Positions 43,101 to 58,100 of a DNA stretch of 64,000 bases are shown here, piece by piece. The notes under the pieces were generated by a model, which did not search any database, was not told where the DNA came from, and saw nothing but the letters and a program-made list of their open reading frames with translations. Source of the stretch: Antedon mediterranea (Eukaryota; Echinodermata; Crinoidea; Comatulida; Antedonidae); assembly GCF_964355755.1 (NCBI RefSeq), contig NC_092678.1, forward strand, positions 25,214,365 to 25,278,364, written 5' to 3'. The number at the start of each line of letters is the position of its first letter. Positions within the stretch are counted from its first letter, which is position 1. The translations under genes were made by a program, and so were the position numbers.

Positions 43101-46100
43101 AGTGATATACTTACTTACTTTAGTGATATACTTACTTACTTTAGTTATATACTGACTTACTAATACTTATGTTAGAGATATACTTACTAATACTTACTTA
43201 CTTTAGTGATATACTTACTTACTTTAGTTATATACTTACTTGCTTACTAATACTTACTTTAATGATATACTGACGCAGGACTATAAAGTTCTGTACATCT
43301 GATCCAATTGGTCCAATCCTGTGTTTTGTATTCTTGACTTGTGATCATAAATTACTGGTAGATTCAACCAGAATTTATTGCACAACAAGTAAACAAACCA
43401 ATCATGTGTTTCTTTCTTAACTTTGATGAATTCTTATATTGAGCTAGTGATTCTGGTCATAATCAAGAATTCCCTTCCTCATATACCATAGGTGGTGGTT
43501 CATGCGATCCTGCAGACTCCTCTGACGTTAGTGTGTCTGTGTTTGCTGATGTCTCTGGTCAGGTTACTTCTTCTGTGGAACTTTCTAGATTAGCTCATAA
43601 TACTTACAAGGCAAGTTCACTCTCATTATTAAAATTGTAGATTTAGGAAAACTTAAAAGTACAGTGTTGTGTATAGCTCTGTCCACACTATCAAACTTGA
43701 TGTGATGTGCCCATATATGGACATGATGATGGTATATCACGACCAATATTTTGGCACATCACACCTTTTTTGTCAAACTAGTTTGATAGTGTAGACAGAG
43801 CTTTATGATTGCCATGTGTTAATCCTTTATTTATATGTACTGAATATTGAAATACTTTATTGGTTCATTATCATAATCAATCAATTAATCAATCAATAAT
43901 AATTTATTTCTCAAATAAAAACAAAATACAGTTAACATTTTCTAAAATAATAATAAAAAATGAGAAAATGGGTACCCCACTGGAAGCTAAGCTTTAAAAT
44001 TGTGGGGTCCGGGCAACATATTTAAGTAAGGTAAGGAACATGATAATGAACAAAAAAGGCATTTAACCTAAACGAATGCAGTTATAATTTAACTTAAGAC
44101 AGATATATTATTAACTTAAACAATAATATTAGAAACAAGGTATTCATGTAATTTAGACTTAAAACGATCAGATATAAAATTAATAATTTTGAGTTATTCT
44201 GGTAAAGTATTCCATATTTTGGGTCCTGGAAAATAATATCATGCAATAGAAATTCTTCTTAAAGATTGGCAAATATTAGTACGATAAAAAACAGATAGAT
44301 ATATAAGATATAAAAAAAAATTATTATATAGAATACACACACATTATTGCACAAAACTTAAGTTTATAATGCGGTGACAATTTGGAATTCATAAAACGCT
44401 TAAAAAGTTAAACATTAATACAAAATTGTTTAAAAATGTTCAATTACATAGTTCTAACTACAATACAGTTTAACCTGACCTTTATTTTCAGGTCCCTAAA
44501 TTAATATCGGTCGTAGTACCTCCCAGCGTCCGAACAACATCAACACGTTTTTGTATTGCGCAACAACATCATGAGGGCATAAACAGAAACGTCTGGGCTG
44601 TTGACAACATTCATCTGCTGCCAACTGAGCCAAGCAAGGTTACCCATTTGCTTCAATTTAACGTGCACGCAGGCTGTGGAGAGCTGCATGATCCCAGTGA
44701 AATACATGTTGAGTTCTCCACTAACCATGGGTTAAGCTGGTCTTATGTTCGGGCAGACTGTCTACCTGGTCGTTGTTATACAGAACCATCGCCAGATCGC
44801 TCAGTTTTTGTCTCTAAGGATACGGAACAAACGTATGTACAGTTGTTTAAATTTTATGTTTTATATTATCTTATCAGTAAATCTGACAGGATGGTCATTT
44901 TCTTTTCTCTGTGTTAAGCTCTGTCTACACTATCAAATTTGGGTGACAAAAAGATATGATGTGTACGTATATGGACATGGTGATGTCATCACTACCATAA
45001 TTGGGAAAATCATTTATCAAACTAGTTTTGTAGTCTAGACAGAACTTTACTGTTCTTCTTTTTAGGTGGAAGCGAATCACATTACCATTGCCATATGCAG
45101 CATTAACCAGTTCAACCCGGTTCAGATGGAAGGAGGTGGCTGACAACCAAGGCTCCAATTGGGCTATTGATGATGGTAAGATTACTCACATCACTCAATA
45201 ATTGAAGTTTCCTTATAATAAACATATCTCAAAATAACTTGGCTCTCATAGAGAGAACACCTGGATTATAATCTGAAATATAATTTTGATAAATTTTGCC
45301 AAATTTGTTTTTTTATAACTTCTAAATATTGTCTATACCCTTTTATTGTTCATGTATTTTAAACTGTATTAAAATGTTCTGATTTTTATTTTTATATAAA
45401 TTAGACCAATAAAAGAAGAATTGAATTGAATCACTCATATGAATTCCAGTTATAGTTCCAAGCTGTGCCCTTCATTTTTCTACTATTGTCATTTTCTTTC
45501 CCCATAATTTTGTTGCAGTATATATTGGTGCCACCTGTCCAAAGATGTGTTCTGGACATGGCAAGTGCAGCTCCACCGGTCAATGCCAATGTGACACCAA
45601 CTTTGCTGGCACAGACTGTAGTGCGCCACTAAACCGTAGACTGGACAGCCTAGAGCAGTACTTCAATAGTGTGTACAGAATGGGTGTTACTCGTTATTCT
45701 GGAGCTGTTGTAGGCTTTGAGTGTGGTTTGATAGGGAGTGGTAAGGCGTTGGTGTTCAACCAACATGGGCCTAGAGAGCTGGTTACTGTGGAGATGAACA
45801 GTACTGATGCACAGTGAGTATGCAAACTTGTTTTGAGTTCAACTTAATTTCTCTTTGAGTAAATGACAAAGAGGCCAAGTTAAACTGCACAGTCATTTTA
45901 AATACTAGTACTATACATTATTTGGATCATGTAGATCCACTGCATGATTTATTTGCAAACCAAAACATATTACAATCCAACATTTTTATTTGTTTTTTCA
46001 TAGAATTTTGTTTAGGTTACTGCAGGTTTTCTTGTTAGATCACAGTAGTTTACCACTAATAAGTGTCTTAAGAAGACACTTAAAATACAACTGAGTCTAC

Positions 46101-49100
46101 ACTTAGTCCTCTACAAATATTTATTTTAAGTTGTTTAATTTTCACTTAAATTCTTGGTTTGATATTCTAGCTACTTGAAGTTCACAGTACGTGTTGGATC
46201 ACATTCAACTGTTGGTACATGCAATCCCCCTGATCACCCAACAGAGGGTGTCCTACTACACTACTCGTGTAACAATGGCATTTCGTGGTCGTTCTTGAAG
46301 CATGTTTTGTACAATGAAAACAGGACCCCGAGGTACAGTAGTATATCAAAGCTTTTAAAATTATCTTTGAAAGCAGGAGGTCAAAGTTCATATATGATGG
46401 AATACCAATGTCTTAGGAGAATGTACTATTCTATTTATGTTACAGTTTTAAAAAAACACAACAGGTAAAGATGTAGCACATGTTTTACATATGGTCCTGT
46501 TTTTAGAAATAAAAGGTTAAAACATGTATAAAAACTAAACATATTAAAATAACTATTCTGTTTTACTTTTCCAGAATAGAGCTTCTACATTTACCCGACA
46601 GTGCCAAACACCTATTCTGTCGTTTCCGCTGGACACAACCGAGGCATTCTGGGCAAAATCTAGATGTGTGGGCCATCGATGACATCAGTATCACTTCCGT
46701 TTTACGCAACACGATCAACACAGATTTCAGTGATAATGAAAATGTGGCGAGTGCCCTTACGTTTCACCTTGGACAAGTTAAACCTGTGTGTGACCATGAT
46801 CAAGCACTAAGGTAACGGTTAAATCTTGGCATAAACTTTAAAGCTCTGTCTACACTATCACACATTTAACATGTGATGTGCCCATATGGACATGATGATG
46901 TCATCTTGTATTTGGGCACATCACTACCATATTTGGGCAAATCCCATTTTTGTCTACTAATTTGATAGTGTTTCCATGTCGTTGTCGTTTCCACTGGATA
47001 CCAAACAGTATCAATATGAGTCATTGATATGAAGATGAGAAAAACACTAATTCTGCATGTGGACATTAAACAGAAACTATATCAAATTTTTCTTTCAGTT
47101 TTAATGGATCTTCTGAGGCTGGTGGTTGGCGCTATGTTGAAACTCAGTCTATAGCAATTGGAGCCACGTATATGATCCAGTTTGAACTGGTTGTAGACTG
47201 CCATAAAAACCGACTTATTAAAAATGGTAAGACATGTCCATTTTGTCACGTTTTTAACTTTTGTGAAATTAAGAGTATACAACTTTATTTTCTTAAATCT
47301 ATCCTGTTTTTCAGAAAGGAAAATTTGTCTAGAATTTTCAACAAATCATGGATTAACCTGGCAATTAGTGACAACTGAATGTCTCCCTGGGCAACCAGGT
47401 TGTGATAACTACCACAGTGCTAGTTGCTATGACAACACTGCATTCAATGAATGGACTAGGGTTACCATTCCACTGCCACCTAATATGAGGTAATATCTTT
47501 GTTTATTTTTATATATTAATAAATTTTTTAATATTAATTTTTTTGCTTGTTTTTCCATTTTGCTTTATTTAAATTCTGTATTTAATTAATCATTGATTAA
47601 AAATCTGTTTTAGATCTCCTTCAACCCGTTTCCGTTGGCGACAGCAAGACTTTTTACAATTAGACACGTGGGCGATTGATAACATTTACATTGGTGAACA
47701 GTGCCCTCGCATGTGTAGCGGCCATGGGACATGTGACAGAGGTGTTTGTAGGTAAATAATGACGACCATATTCTATAAATTTAATCGAAATAATCTATTT
47801 TTTAAGTTATTCCGCAACATCTGATATTCCTAATTTAATGTGTATGATGATGGCTTCTTATTGTTAATTGTTGCAATGTATTTTCATTTTATTAAAGAGG
47901 GCCCTGAATACCAGTTAACCCACTGGGCTAAACTTGAAGGGCCTCTTTAAAGATGGTTGAAATAAAAACAAAATTTACCTTGAGTGTAGCCTATCGTGAC
48001 TATCAATAAACGTAAATGTTATCACCAATTTTAGGTGTGATGGTCTGTACAGTGGGCCATTTTGTACCCCAAGCCACCAGCTACAGGTGTCGTTTGATTA
48101 CAACTTTGAAGAGGAGGGCTCATTGAAATCAGATTGGTACATGATCAATGGAGGGGTTATATCAAATGGCCTGAATGGACCAAGTTGTGGCATCATAGCA
48201 TCTGGTCAATCTATATATTTCTCACAGGTATGTTTATTCTTTCAAGTTTCTGTTTAATTTAATTGCTGTCATATTCAGTAGAGGTGTGCATTATTTAGAG
48301 TGAGTGAGTGAGTGGTTAAGACAGTTGAACCAAAATTACATAACATTGGCAAAGATTCAAGGCTCACTCGCTCCATGGCTCTGGTGGTAGAACGAGTCTT
48401 CCCGGCTAATGACTATAAACCGTAGGTCCAGTGTACACATATAGCTCATTACCTAGTAAATCCTTTGAGAGAAGTAGGGGTTAACCCGGTATACTAGAAG
48501 TAGTACACACAGCCACTGTCACTTACTCACTCATACTGGGCACTGTGGGAGAACAGTAGTTTACTACTGAACAGGCTTCCCAAAATAATAAATAAATAAA
48601 TATTAAATTTTTCAAAAACTTTTCAGATTGGCGTTCGTCAGTTAGTGAGTCATGATATAAACACATTGTCAGTCGACTTTGTACAGTTCACTATCAAGCT
48701 AGGGGGCAGTACAACAAACTGTCACGGCGTTAATAGAAGAGAAGAGGGCGTCCTACTTCAGTATTCAAATAATGGGGGAATCAATTGGGAACTGTTGTTA
48801 GAGATTCATTATGAGGAATATAAAAATGCCAAGTAAGCACTGATATTTGTACAAATTTATTTTGGTCTTACTTTTTAAGCTCTGTCCACACTATCAAACT
48901 AGCTTGACAAAAAAGTGCCCAAATTTGGTGGTGATGTGCCCAAATATGGTAGTGATATGCCCAAATATGGTCGACATCATCATGTCCATATATGGACACA
49001 TCACATTTGTAAAATTTGATAGTGTGGACAGAGCTTTAGGTTCTCATGCAATAGTTAAAGAATTTGAATGTTCATTTTTATTATAAGTTGAATAATATCA

Positions 49101-52100
49101 TACTATTTATTTCCTCACCATACAAACGTAAATAATAGTGATAATATTAATTTGAGTGTAATTTAAGTTGAATAATTGATAACTGTAAATGTACTGTAGG
49201 CCACCAACCTTTTACATAAATACAGTATTAGTGATAATATTAATTGAAATGTATTTTACTGTACTGTAGGTTTGTTCACCAACCTTTACCTGATAAAGCC
49301 AAGACAGTCAGCAGCAGGTTCAGATGGTGGCAACCGGTGCATTCTGGAGCAGGTCAAGACCAGTGGGCACTAGATGATGTGTACATTGGCAATGACCAAG
49401 GAATTCAAAATAACCAGGTAACAGATCACTCGATATAGCATTCTAATTTCCTTATCTTTTGTCCTCTTTATTAGGTATACCTGCACTAGAACCCCTCCAT
49501 TGAAACATCATTATTCAAGGAAAACCTAATAAGGAGACACTTTGCTGTGAAATAAATAAGAGGCAATATATGTTTAAGACTATAGCCAAGCAGGCAGGTT
49601 ACACCTTTATTAAAGAAACATGGTTATGATGATTATTTATTGATATTTATCTTTGCACTAGAATGATCAAGCCATGATGAGTATAAGTAATGGTGAGGTG
49701 GAGACAGATTATTGCTCAGAAAATGTACCAGCTTTGGTGTTCAGAGGAACAGAGGGGGACAGATCAGCTGTTACAACAGCCGTGGATATTGGCACTGGTG
49801 ATGTTATTCAGTTTAGAGTAAGTTACTTTGTCTTCTGTAATTTCACATGATAAGATTTATTGTCCCAAATACTGAATAAATTACTGATTTAAATTACGTA
49901 AATTATCTACATTGTTGTCTTTATAGATTGTCGTTGGATGCCTGTCAAAATTTGCATATATAGCACCTGTATATTTGCAATATTCACACGACAATGGCAT
50001 GAAATGGGAACTAGTTACACCTGTATGTAAACCGTCTGACCAAGGAGATGGTTTGTGTGGAAAAGTTGCATCAAAGGGCACCCAAGAGGGCAGTATTTAT
50101 CACATGGGTCAATTCAGCATGTGGCATCTGATTGTCATTGAACTTCCAGAGAATGTGGTTGGAAGGTATGTTTTTTAATTTTTATGCAAATAAATAAAAT
50201 GTAGATATTACTGACCACTGGATACTGCACATGAAAAGGACATGAGGATGCGGACTTGAATGAGGATGTGAACTTGAATGAGGATGCGGACTTGAATGAG
50301 GATGTGGACTTGAATGAGGATGCGGACTTGAATGAGGATGCGGACTTGAATGAGGATGCGGACTTGAATGAGGATGCGGACTTGAATGAGGATGCGAACT
50401 TGAATGAGGATGCGGACTCAAATGAGGATGCGGACTTAAATGAAACTGATTCTTTTGAAAACAATAGAAATATGTATGTAGGCAAACAATTATTGGAAGG
50501 CTATTTTGTTATGTTAAGTAGGTTACGTTGCGTCGCTAAGGGCAACAAAGCTTATGTTATTTTCAACATTTGTTTCCGTTATCATTGTTCAGATTTAAGT
50601 TCACATAATTGTCATTTGTATTAGGAAAACCCAGTTCCGATGGCACCAAGATTTTGATAGAAATGCTCCAGCATTTGCTCTTAGAGAAGTGTACATTGGA
50701 ACTCCTTGCCCTCAGAATTGCAAGGGGCATGGTGTATGCACTGAACAAGGTTGTGTGTGTGACATAGGCTACTCAGGTTAGTAATCTGTTCATTAATCAA
50801 ATGGTCTTCAAAAACAATGCCATTTTCATGAATTGTCTTAAATACCATTTATTTCTCTTTCTCCTCCTTTTCCTTTTTATTTTGTGTTTTTTCTTTGGGA
50901 TATGTTTGTACCTTTTCTTTGCTGTGTAACATGTACATCAGTGTTCCTGTGATGTTTATGCTGTGATACTGAAAACACAAAAGTAAATAAATTAAAACAA
51001 TAGCAGCAATTACATTTAAATTCAATATTATTTTCATAAAATACATCATTATGTAATAACACAAAAATGAGAGTTTTTTTTAAAAAAAGGTAGAATTCAC
51101 TTATGCTGGAGAAACTTAAATAAGCCCAGGGGCTTTAAGGCTAGTTCCACCAGAAAAAAAGGATTCAAAAGTATATATAAAAAATAAATATATAAATATA
51201 TATAGATAGTCAACAAATAAATACATAAATAAAAAATGGGGAAAAAAGAATAAAAAGGAAAGCAGTCACTGTCTATTAAAGCAATGAAATACAACAATTT
51301 GCAGTTAATAATTTCTTTTTTTCCTAAGCATATCACTACCATATTTGGGCATATCACTACCATATTTGGGCACATAACTACCATATTTGGGCACATCACT
51401 ACCATATTTGGGCACATCACTACCATATTTGGGCACATCACTACCATATTTGGACACATTTTTTTGTCACATAAGGTTTGATAGTGTAGACAGAGCTTTA
51501 TACATTTCTTCGTTTGCTTTGTATGCTCTTAGGAGAAAGTTGTAATCCATATACGAGTATCCTTCCTGGTCTAAATGATCCGTTTGACACACACAATCAT
51601 AATTTCTGGGATAAGACCGTCGGAACTGAATTAAATCAAAATTGTGGACAAATAAAAATGGGAAATTCACTTTATTTTGGATCACACGGGCCAAGAGAAG
51701 CGGTCACTGCTAGTGTGAACACTACAACTATAAAGTAAGTACATTATTGAACAGGAACATAGGGACATTTGGTAGCCATTAATGCTACTTTAAGTGTACA
51801 CAATATTTGTTTGTTTTTTTAGGGTGACTTAGGCCTACCACAGACATTGCACATAATTACAAAAAGTAGTCAGTAATATATATAGGTTGGAATGCATAGA
51901 CTTTTATTGAAGCTGGCCCTGATGTAGTTGGACAAAAAAACATCAATGTGAAAGGCTTACCAATTGCAATAAATAAGTAAATATTGCAATAAGTACCCTT
52001 CATGTTGGACAAAACACAGAACATTAAAAAAAAGAAAATGGAAGCAAATAAATGAAAAAAAAATGTACTAGTCCACAGTCTAGTCAGTCAAATTATCTTG

Positions 52101-55100
52101 TGTGTTTGTTGTGTTAAACCGGTCTTTCCATGACTTTTAGGATTCTGCAGTTTTACATACGAATTGGAAACGCAGACGTAGGTTTTAAATGCAACGAACC
52201 AACGTCTATAGATGAATCTGTAATTGTACAGTACACAAATGACAATGGTATACATTGGAACACATTACGAGAGTTGAACCCATTCATGTTAAAGGATGAC
52301 CCCCAACAGGTCACCATTGAACTGCCGCAGACTGCTAAGACAGAGGACACTAAGTTCAGATGGTGGCAGCCTACATCCACTCTTGGAGGTATGTAGTTTA
52401 ATCAGTTCGTTACATTTTATTGTTACTCTTGCAAATATATATAACTTTCGTTGTTGGTAATAATTCTTGTTGATATAAAGTTTGCAGTACACCACATGTA
52501 TATAGGTCTGAAAAGAACTGTTTAAACTGTTCAACAGAACTGTTTACACGTGGTGCTAAACTTTCTATCAAAAAATTGATTTCACCATGCAAACATTTAT
52601 TAAACAATAATGGTTCTTGCTTATTTACTTAGGTCACAGTAAGAGAGCGCAATGGGCGCTTGACAATGTGTTAATTGGTGCTAATGATACCAAAATATCC
52701 GGCTTCCAGGATGATTTGAACCCCAAGACAGATAAGTGGTACATGATTATGGGAGGCCTCAGCCAGGTTGCATGTCACTCTGATGGCTTAGCACAAATAT
52801 TCCTAGGAGAAAAAGGTGAGATTTTATTTGTTTTACCTTTCATCGTGTTTTAATGATTTGTCGTCTTTTCATTTTTGGTGCATATATTTAAGCAATAGAA
52901 CATAATAACAATTTTAATACAATATGTAATATCAATTTGAAGAGGATATATAAAGGAATTGATTCATTGAAATGGCAGTTTACTCTAAAATCTCCCAACT
53001 TTAAATTGTATCTGCATTTGTTCTGTCTGTATGACACACACGATACCTACGTTTTTTATATTGATAATAATAATAATACATTTTGTTAACTTGTATTAGC
53101 TGTTCCAAGGTATGCTGAGACATGGGACTTTGAGGTCAAGGAATCCACCTTCTTGCAGTTTGACCTTTTGATGGGATGTAACGAGCAGCTTACTCTGCCA
53201 AATGATAATGATGTTCGCTTAGAGTTCTCGGTAAACATGGGGAGGACATGGAGTCTGGTAACGCAGGAGTGTTTACCTCCTGATATGGGGTGTGGTCAGT
53301 ACAAGTCTGCGAGTGTCTACACTGCTCAGCTTTACAAGAACTGGAAACGAGTTACCATTGAACTCCCAAAAACTGCCTTGTAAGATATTATGATTTTTAA
53401 ATCAACTTAAAAGTTGACTCTCTTAAAATCAAACACACTGAATGAAGTTGAATAGTTAAAACAAATTTTGTACCTTAAGAAATTTCTTCTTTGTTCTTTG
53501 GTGGTTTTCAGAGAGTTTGGTTACTATTTTTACATTTAGATACGTATGTATAATTTTTTTAAAAGATCTTTCTAATATAACCTACCATAAAAATTATCTT
53601 TCTAATGTTTTTTTTTTCAAGATCTCCAGCCACACGATTTCGCTGGTCTCAACCTCAGTTTCGATCAAACAGAGATAACTGGGCATTGGATAATGTTTAC
53701 CTTGGCAATGGTTGCCCATGGGTTTGCTCTGGTCACGGCAAGTGTGATAATGGAAAATGCGAGTGAGAAAAAAAATGTCAAATGTTTCCAAAGAATTTTT
53801 CTTTCAGATTTGAAATAATACAGATAATGTAGCAGTATGTTGTTAATAGCATAGTTGAGCTGTAGCTTGGTGGTTAACTTACTTCCAATCCTATGGTTCA
53901 ATCCTGACCAAGTTGTAACATACGACTCCTTCTACTCCACTCCCTAAGCCTCAAATGAGACTTAGTTTATAAAATAGTTTATTCATCCTGTAATTGGCGT
54001 GTTTGTGACGGTTGGATGCACATGAGATTTTTTTTAATATAGTTGTGTTTCTGATAGGTGTGATACTGGTTATGGCGGTAAGGGGTGTTTACCAGTTAAA
54101 AGTTTAGAAAAAGTGTTAAAAGATAATTTTGATAAAGAGTTGCAGCCCTCAAATTGGACAGAGCAGCATGGATTTGAAATCAACAATACATGTGGGCTTT
54201 TGGTTTCTGGTAACGCTGCTGTCTTTAACAAGGTGAGTTTAATCAAACAATTCTCTACTGTATCTCCACATCTCCAGTATCATAGGCAAATTCTGTAATA
54301 CAGTCTCACATATGTATCACATGTGATGCCTGTACTATGCTAAGGTTAGGTTGGACCTATGGCCTATGATACAGGCATAATATGTGACACTGTGTCACCA
54401 AATATGACTATATACTTGGCAAATTATATATACAGTACCAAGAATTAGCTATTTGTTCAGTAAAGTACAGCATCACATGTTTGTCTAAACCAAATACATT
54501 TTTATTCCATAAAACTTAAAAAACATAACGTACGATTATATGTACACAACATTACCAATTATGTTATCGAAAAGAAAACTCAAATTAAGCAATTAAAAAC
54601 ATTAAATTATAAGAAATAATAAAGATTTGTTTGATATTAACTTGCATGAAGTATTCTATATCTGTATTCTGTATTTTCTGTTATAGGATGGTTTAAGAAT
54701 GCTTACAACAACAGACTTAAATGCCTGGATGATGGAGTACATTCAGTTTACTATGAGGTTTGGTTGTGTAGATGATGTCAAAGATGCACTTGGTAGTCAC
54801 AGTGTTCTCGTCCAGTATTCTAATAACGGTGGTGTCGATTGGAAAACCATCAAAGAAATTTATTCCAGAACACCAGAGGGGCCGAAATTTTATAACTTTC
54901 AACTGCCTGCAGATGCGTTGCATAATGGGACACGATTCAGATTCTGGCAACCAAATCATAATGGTAAGAAATACAAGCTAGAATTTGTTATGGGAAATCC
55001 CCCTATGATGTAATGAGGTTAACTTCCTTTCTTACCAATTCTTGTGTACAAATCCTTTCCTCTAACTCGCATCCGGATGAAGGATTCTTTCTTAAGCTTG

Positions 55101-58100
55101 GTCCCGACAAGAAACAAATTAGATATACGCTGAAAATTTACGTTATAAATCCCACCCACCTAGAACATGAATTTGGGCCGACTTTGGGGGTCGGGACTAT
55201 AGCCAGGGAAACCCTGGTTCAGGAAAAATGTGATGGTAAGCATTTCTTGTAAAAACTCATCTGAACTGGCTAGAAACAGACCTACATCCAGACCAATACT
55301 GGGACTATATCCAGGGGGTGGGATTAGACTCAAGGACCCAGAGATATATGTTATATATTACATATGTAAGTCAATGTCTTGTAGGTGCCAACAAACAGAT
55401 GTGGGCGCTTGATGACGTGGTTGTAGGTGGCAACCTCCAAGCACCAGTTGTACTTAGTGATGACTTTCAACAATCTGAGCATGTTAGTTCCAACTGGTTG
55501 TTTCATCCGGGAGGTTCATTCTCTCTGCCTTATTGCTCGTCAAACAATGATAAAACAGATGCGTCCTCTAGTGCTGCTAATGCACAATCGTAAGTCGTTT
55601 AAAGTTGTGTTTCATTTATAATAGTGAGCATTCGATTTGTGAAAACCTAGATGCTAGGAACCGGTTACATCGTTTGATTTATTTTGCGTAGGCATGGTAC
55701 ATTGGTACATACGTGATTATCTTAAGTGATGCTTACCTTAAGTGATGCTTACTTTAAGTCATGCTTACCTTAGGTCATGCTTACCTTAAGTAATGCTTAC
55801 CTTAAGTCATGCTTACCGTAAGTCATGCTTACCTTAAGTCATGCTTACCTTAAGTCAAGCTTACCTTAAGTCATGTTTACCTTAAGTGTTGCTTACCTTA
55901 AGTGATGCTTACCTTAAGTGAGGCTTACCTTAAGTGATGCTTACCTTAAGTCATGCTTACCGTAAGTCATGCTTACCTTAAGTCATGCTTACCTTAAGTC
56001 ATGCTTACCTTAAGTCATGTTTACCTTAAGTGTTGCTTACCTTAAGTGATGCTTACCTTAAGTGATGCTTACCTTAAGTGATGCTTACCTTAAGTGATGC
56101 TTACCTTAAGTGATGCTTACCTTAAGTGTTGCTTACCTAAAGTGATGCTTACCTAAAGTGAAATAAGAAGGCAAAGAGTATTACTCGTATAGGCTGCCTC
56201 CTTTCATAGTTTGTATGTGTAAGTCATGTCAGTTTAAAAGTGTTGAGTATTGGGCTTGAAACAATGTGATAAGGTAATGAATTCCTTGTGTTTATGATAC
56301 GAATATCAAAGAAGGAACCTCTTCTAGGTATTAAACCAAGATTTACACAACCTAAAAGGATGTTATTGATTCTAGATTGAGATGCCAACCAACAGAATAT
56401 GCATAGTTGAGTCCTAGTTAGAGGTCAAATGTCATGTCTGTTGATGAATATGTATGTTTGATTGTTATTTCAGATTTTCAGACAGAAAAGCTTTGGTGTT
56501 CCATCGCAGTGAAGGTGAGCGTTATGCCATGACTACAGATGTACATGTGAATGATTTCTCATTGATACAATTTGAAGTAAGTAGGTCAAATGTCAGGTCA
56601 AATGTCATTTATGTTGATGAATCTGAATGTGTGTATGTAAGTTATGATTTGTATAGCAATGTTAGAGAGAAAGCTGTTTATTTTGATTATTTAATAACAA
56701 TGACAAATTGCTTTTAATATTATAACTCTACCTTATTTAGAAGACATAATTAATTGTTTTTGAAAGTTCTGATGTTTATTTGTTTGTTTTGTTGCTAATT
56801 TTATCAAATTTGTTGTGATGTATAAATAATGGATTTTAAAGAATATTGTAACTTTTTATAAAAATTATTTATAACAGATAACTTTGTTGAATGTGTGTTG
56901 AAAAACAAATACACAAATTTGTTTTCTTGTATTTTTGTAGATTAACATAGGATGCACGTCAGACTCCTCGGAAGATGATCCTGTTCGCCTCGAGTACAGT
57001 CGTGATCACGGTACAAATTGGGATTTAGTTCGTCCAAATTGTTACGTAACAAACTTCACATCCGCTGCCTGTTCTCGTAATCTACACATGCCCAGTATTT
57101 ACTACAGCGGTGAATCACCTGACTGGCAAAGAATAAGTATTCGCCTGTTAGGTCTTCATATCTGTGGGTAAGCTATCAAGTTTGTCATATTATTGGAAAT
57201 ATTAGTTAATAATAGTTATAATAATGTACATTTAAATATTTTAACTTCAGTTTACAATAGAGTGTAAAGCTCTGTCTACGCTATAACATTTTATGTGACA
57301 AAACAAATGTGATTTGCTCATAACATATAGACATGGTGATATCATATTCATATTTGGGCATATCACTACCATATTTGGGCACATCACTACCATACAAAAA
57401 AACGAAGCTATAGCTTTTTTATGCAGGATCCCTGTTCTCAGTTGTACTGTAATTATGATGTACTGTAATTGATGACTAAATATTTGGGCACATCACACTA
57501 GTTTGATAGTGTAGACAGTGTAATACAATGTATTCTTTATACAGTTTTCACTATACAAACTTATATATGTATGTAGGTACTATGTTTTGTTACTTAATGT
57601 TGGAATATCACATCTAGCCCATTCATATTCACATTTATTTCGACAATAATTGTTACGCTTAAGAAAGCTCACTGTTTTTCCTTTTCCCATAAAATTGGAA
57701 AAAATGCTTCTGCAATTTCATGCCAAAAAAATCTTTAATAGGCAAATATGTATGTACTAAGATCAGTTGTCCTTTCTTTAAGTATTAATAAATTGTTTAA
57801 ATTTGTTTTTACCTAAAATCTGTAAGGTCTGTACGGTTCAGGTGGGTGCAAGGCTTCTACAGCAGAGGTGCAGCGAGTCCAAAGCCCTGGGGACTGGACA
57901 CAGTGTACATAGGTCACATGTGTCCTTGTAGTGGACATGGTTTCTGTTTGGATGACGTGACTTGTTTGTGCGATGAGGGGTATTCTGGCAAACAATGCCA
58001 ACTTACCAGAAAAAACCCAGTCTTCTTAACAGAATCATTTGAAGGTATTGAAATAAAATTTTAAATACATTTTTTGTAAATTTCGTTTGATATTTCAGTT

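Noticed and set aside
50135-50624. NEDADL / SSFKSA / SSPHPH repeat ORFs
   Set aside because: Frames of an 18-bp minisatellite in RELN intron 23, separated from exon 23 by a stop.
51097-51481. MCPNMVV and HITTIFG repeat ORFs
   Set aside because: Frames of the expanded MITE core repeat.
55013-55380. ORFs of 79 and 60 aa in RELN intron 31
   Set aside because: Inside an intron whose flanking exons join in frame; the sequence has no reelin features.
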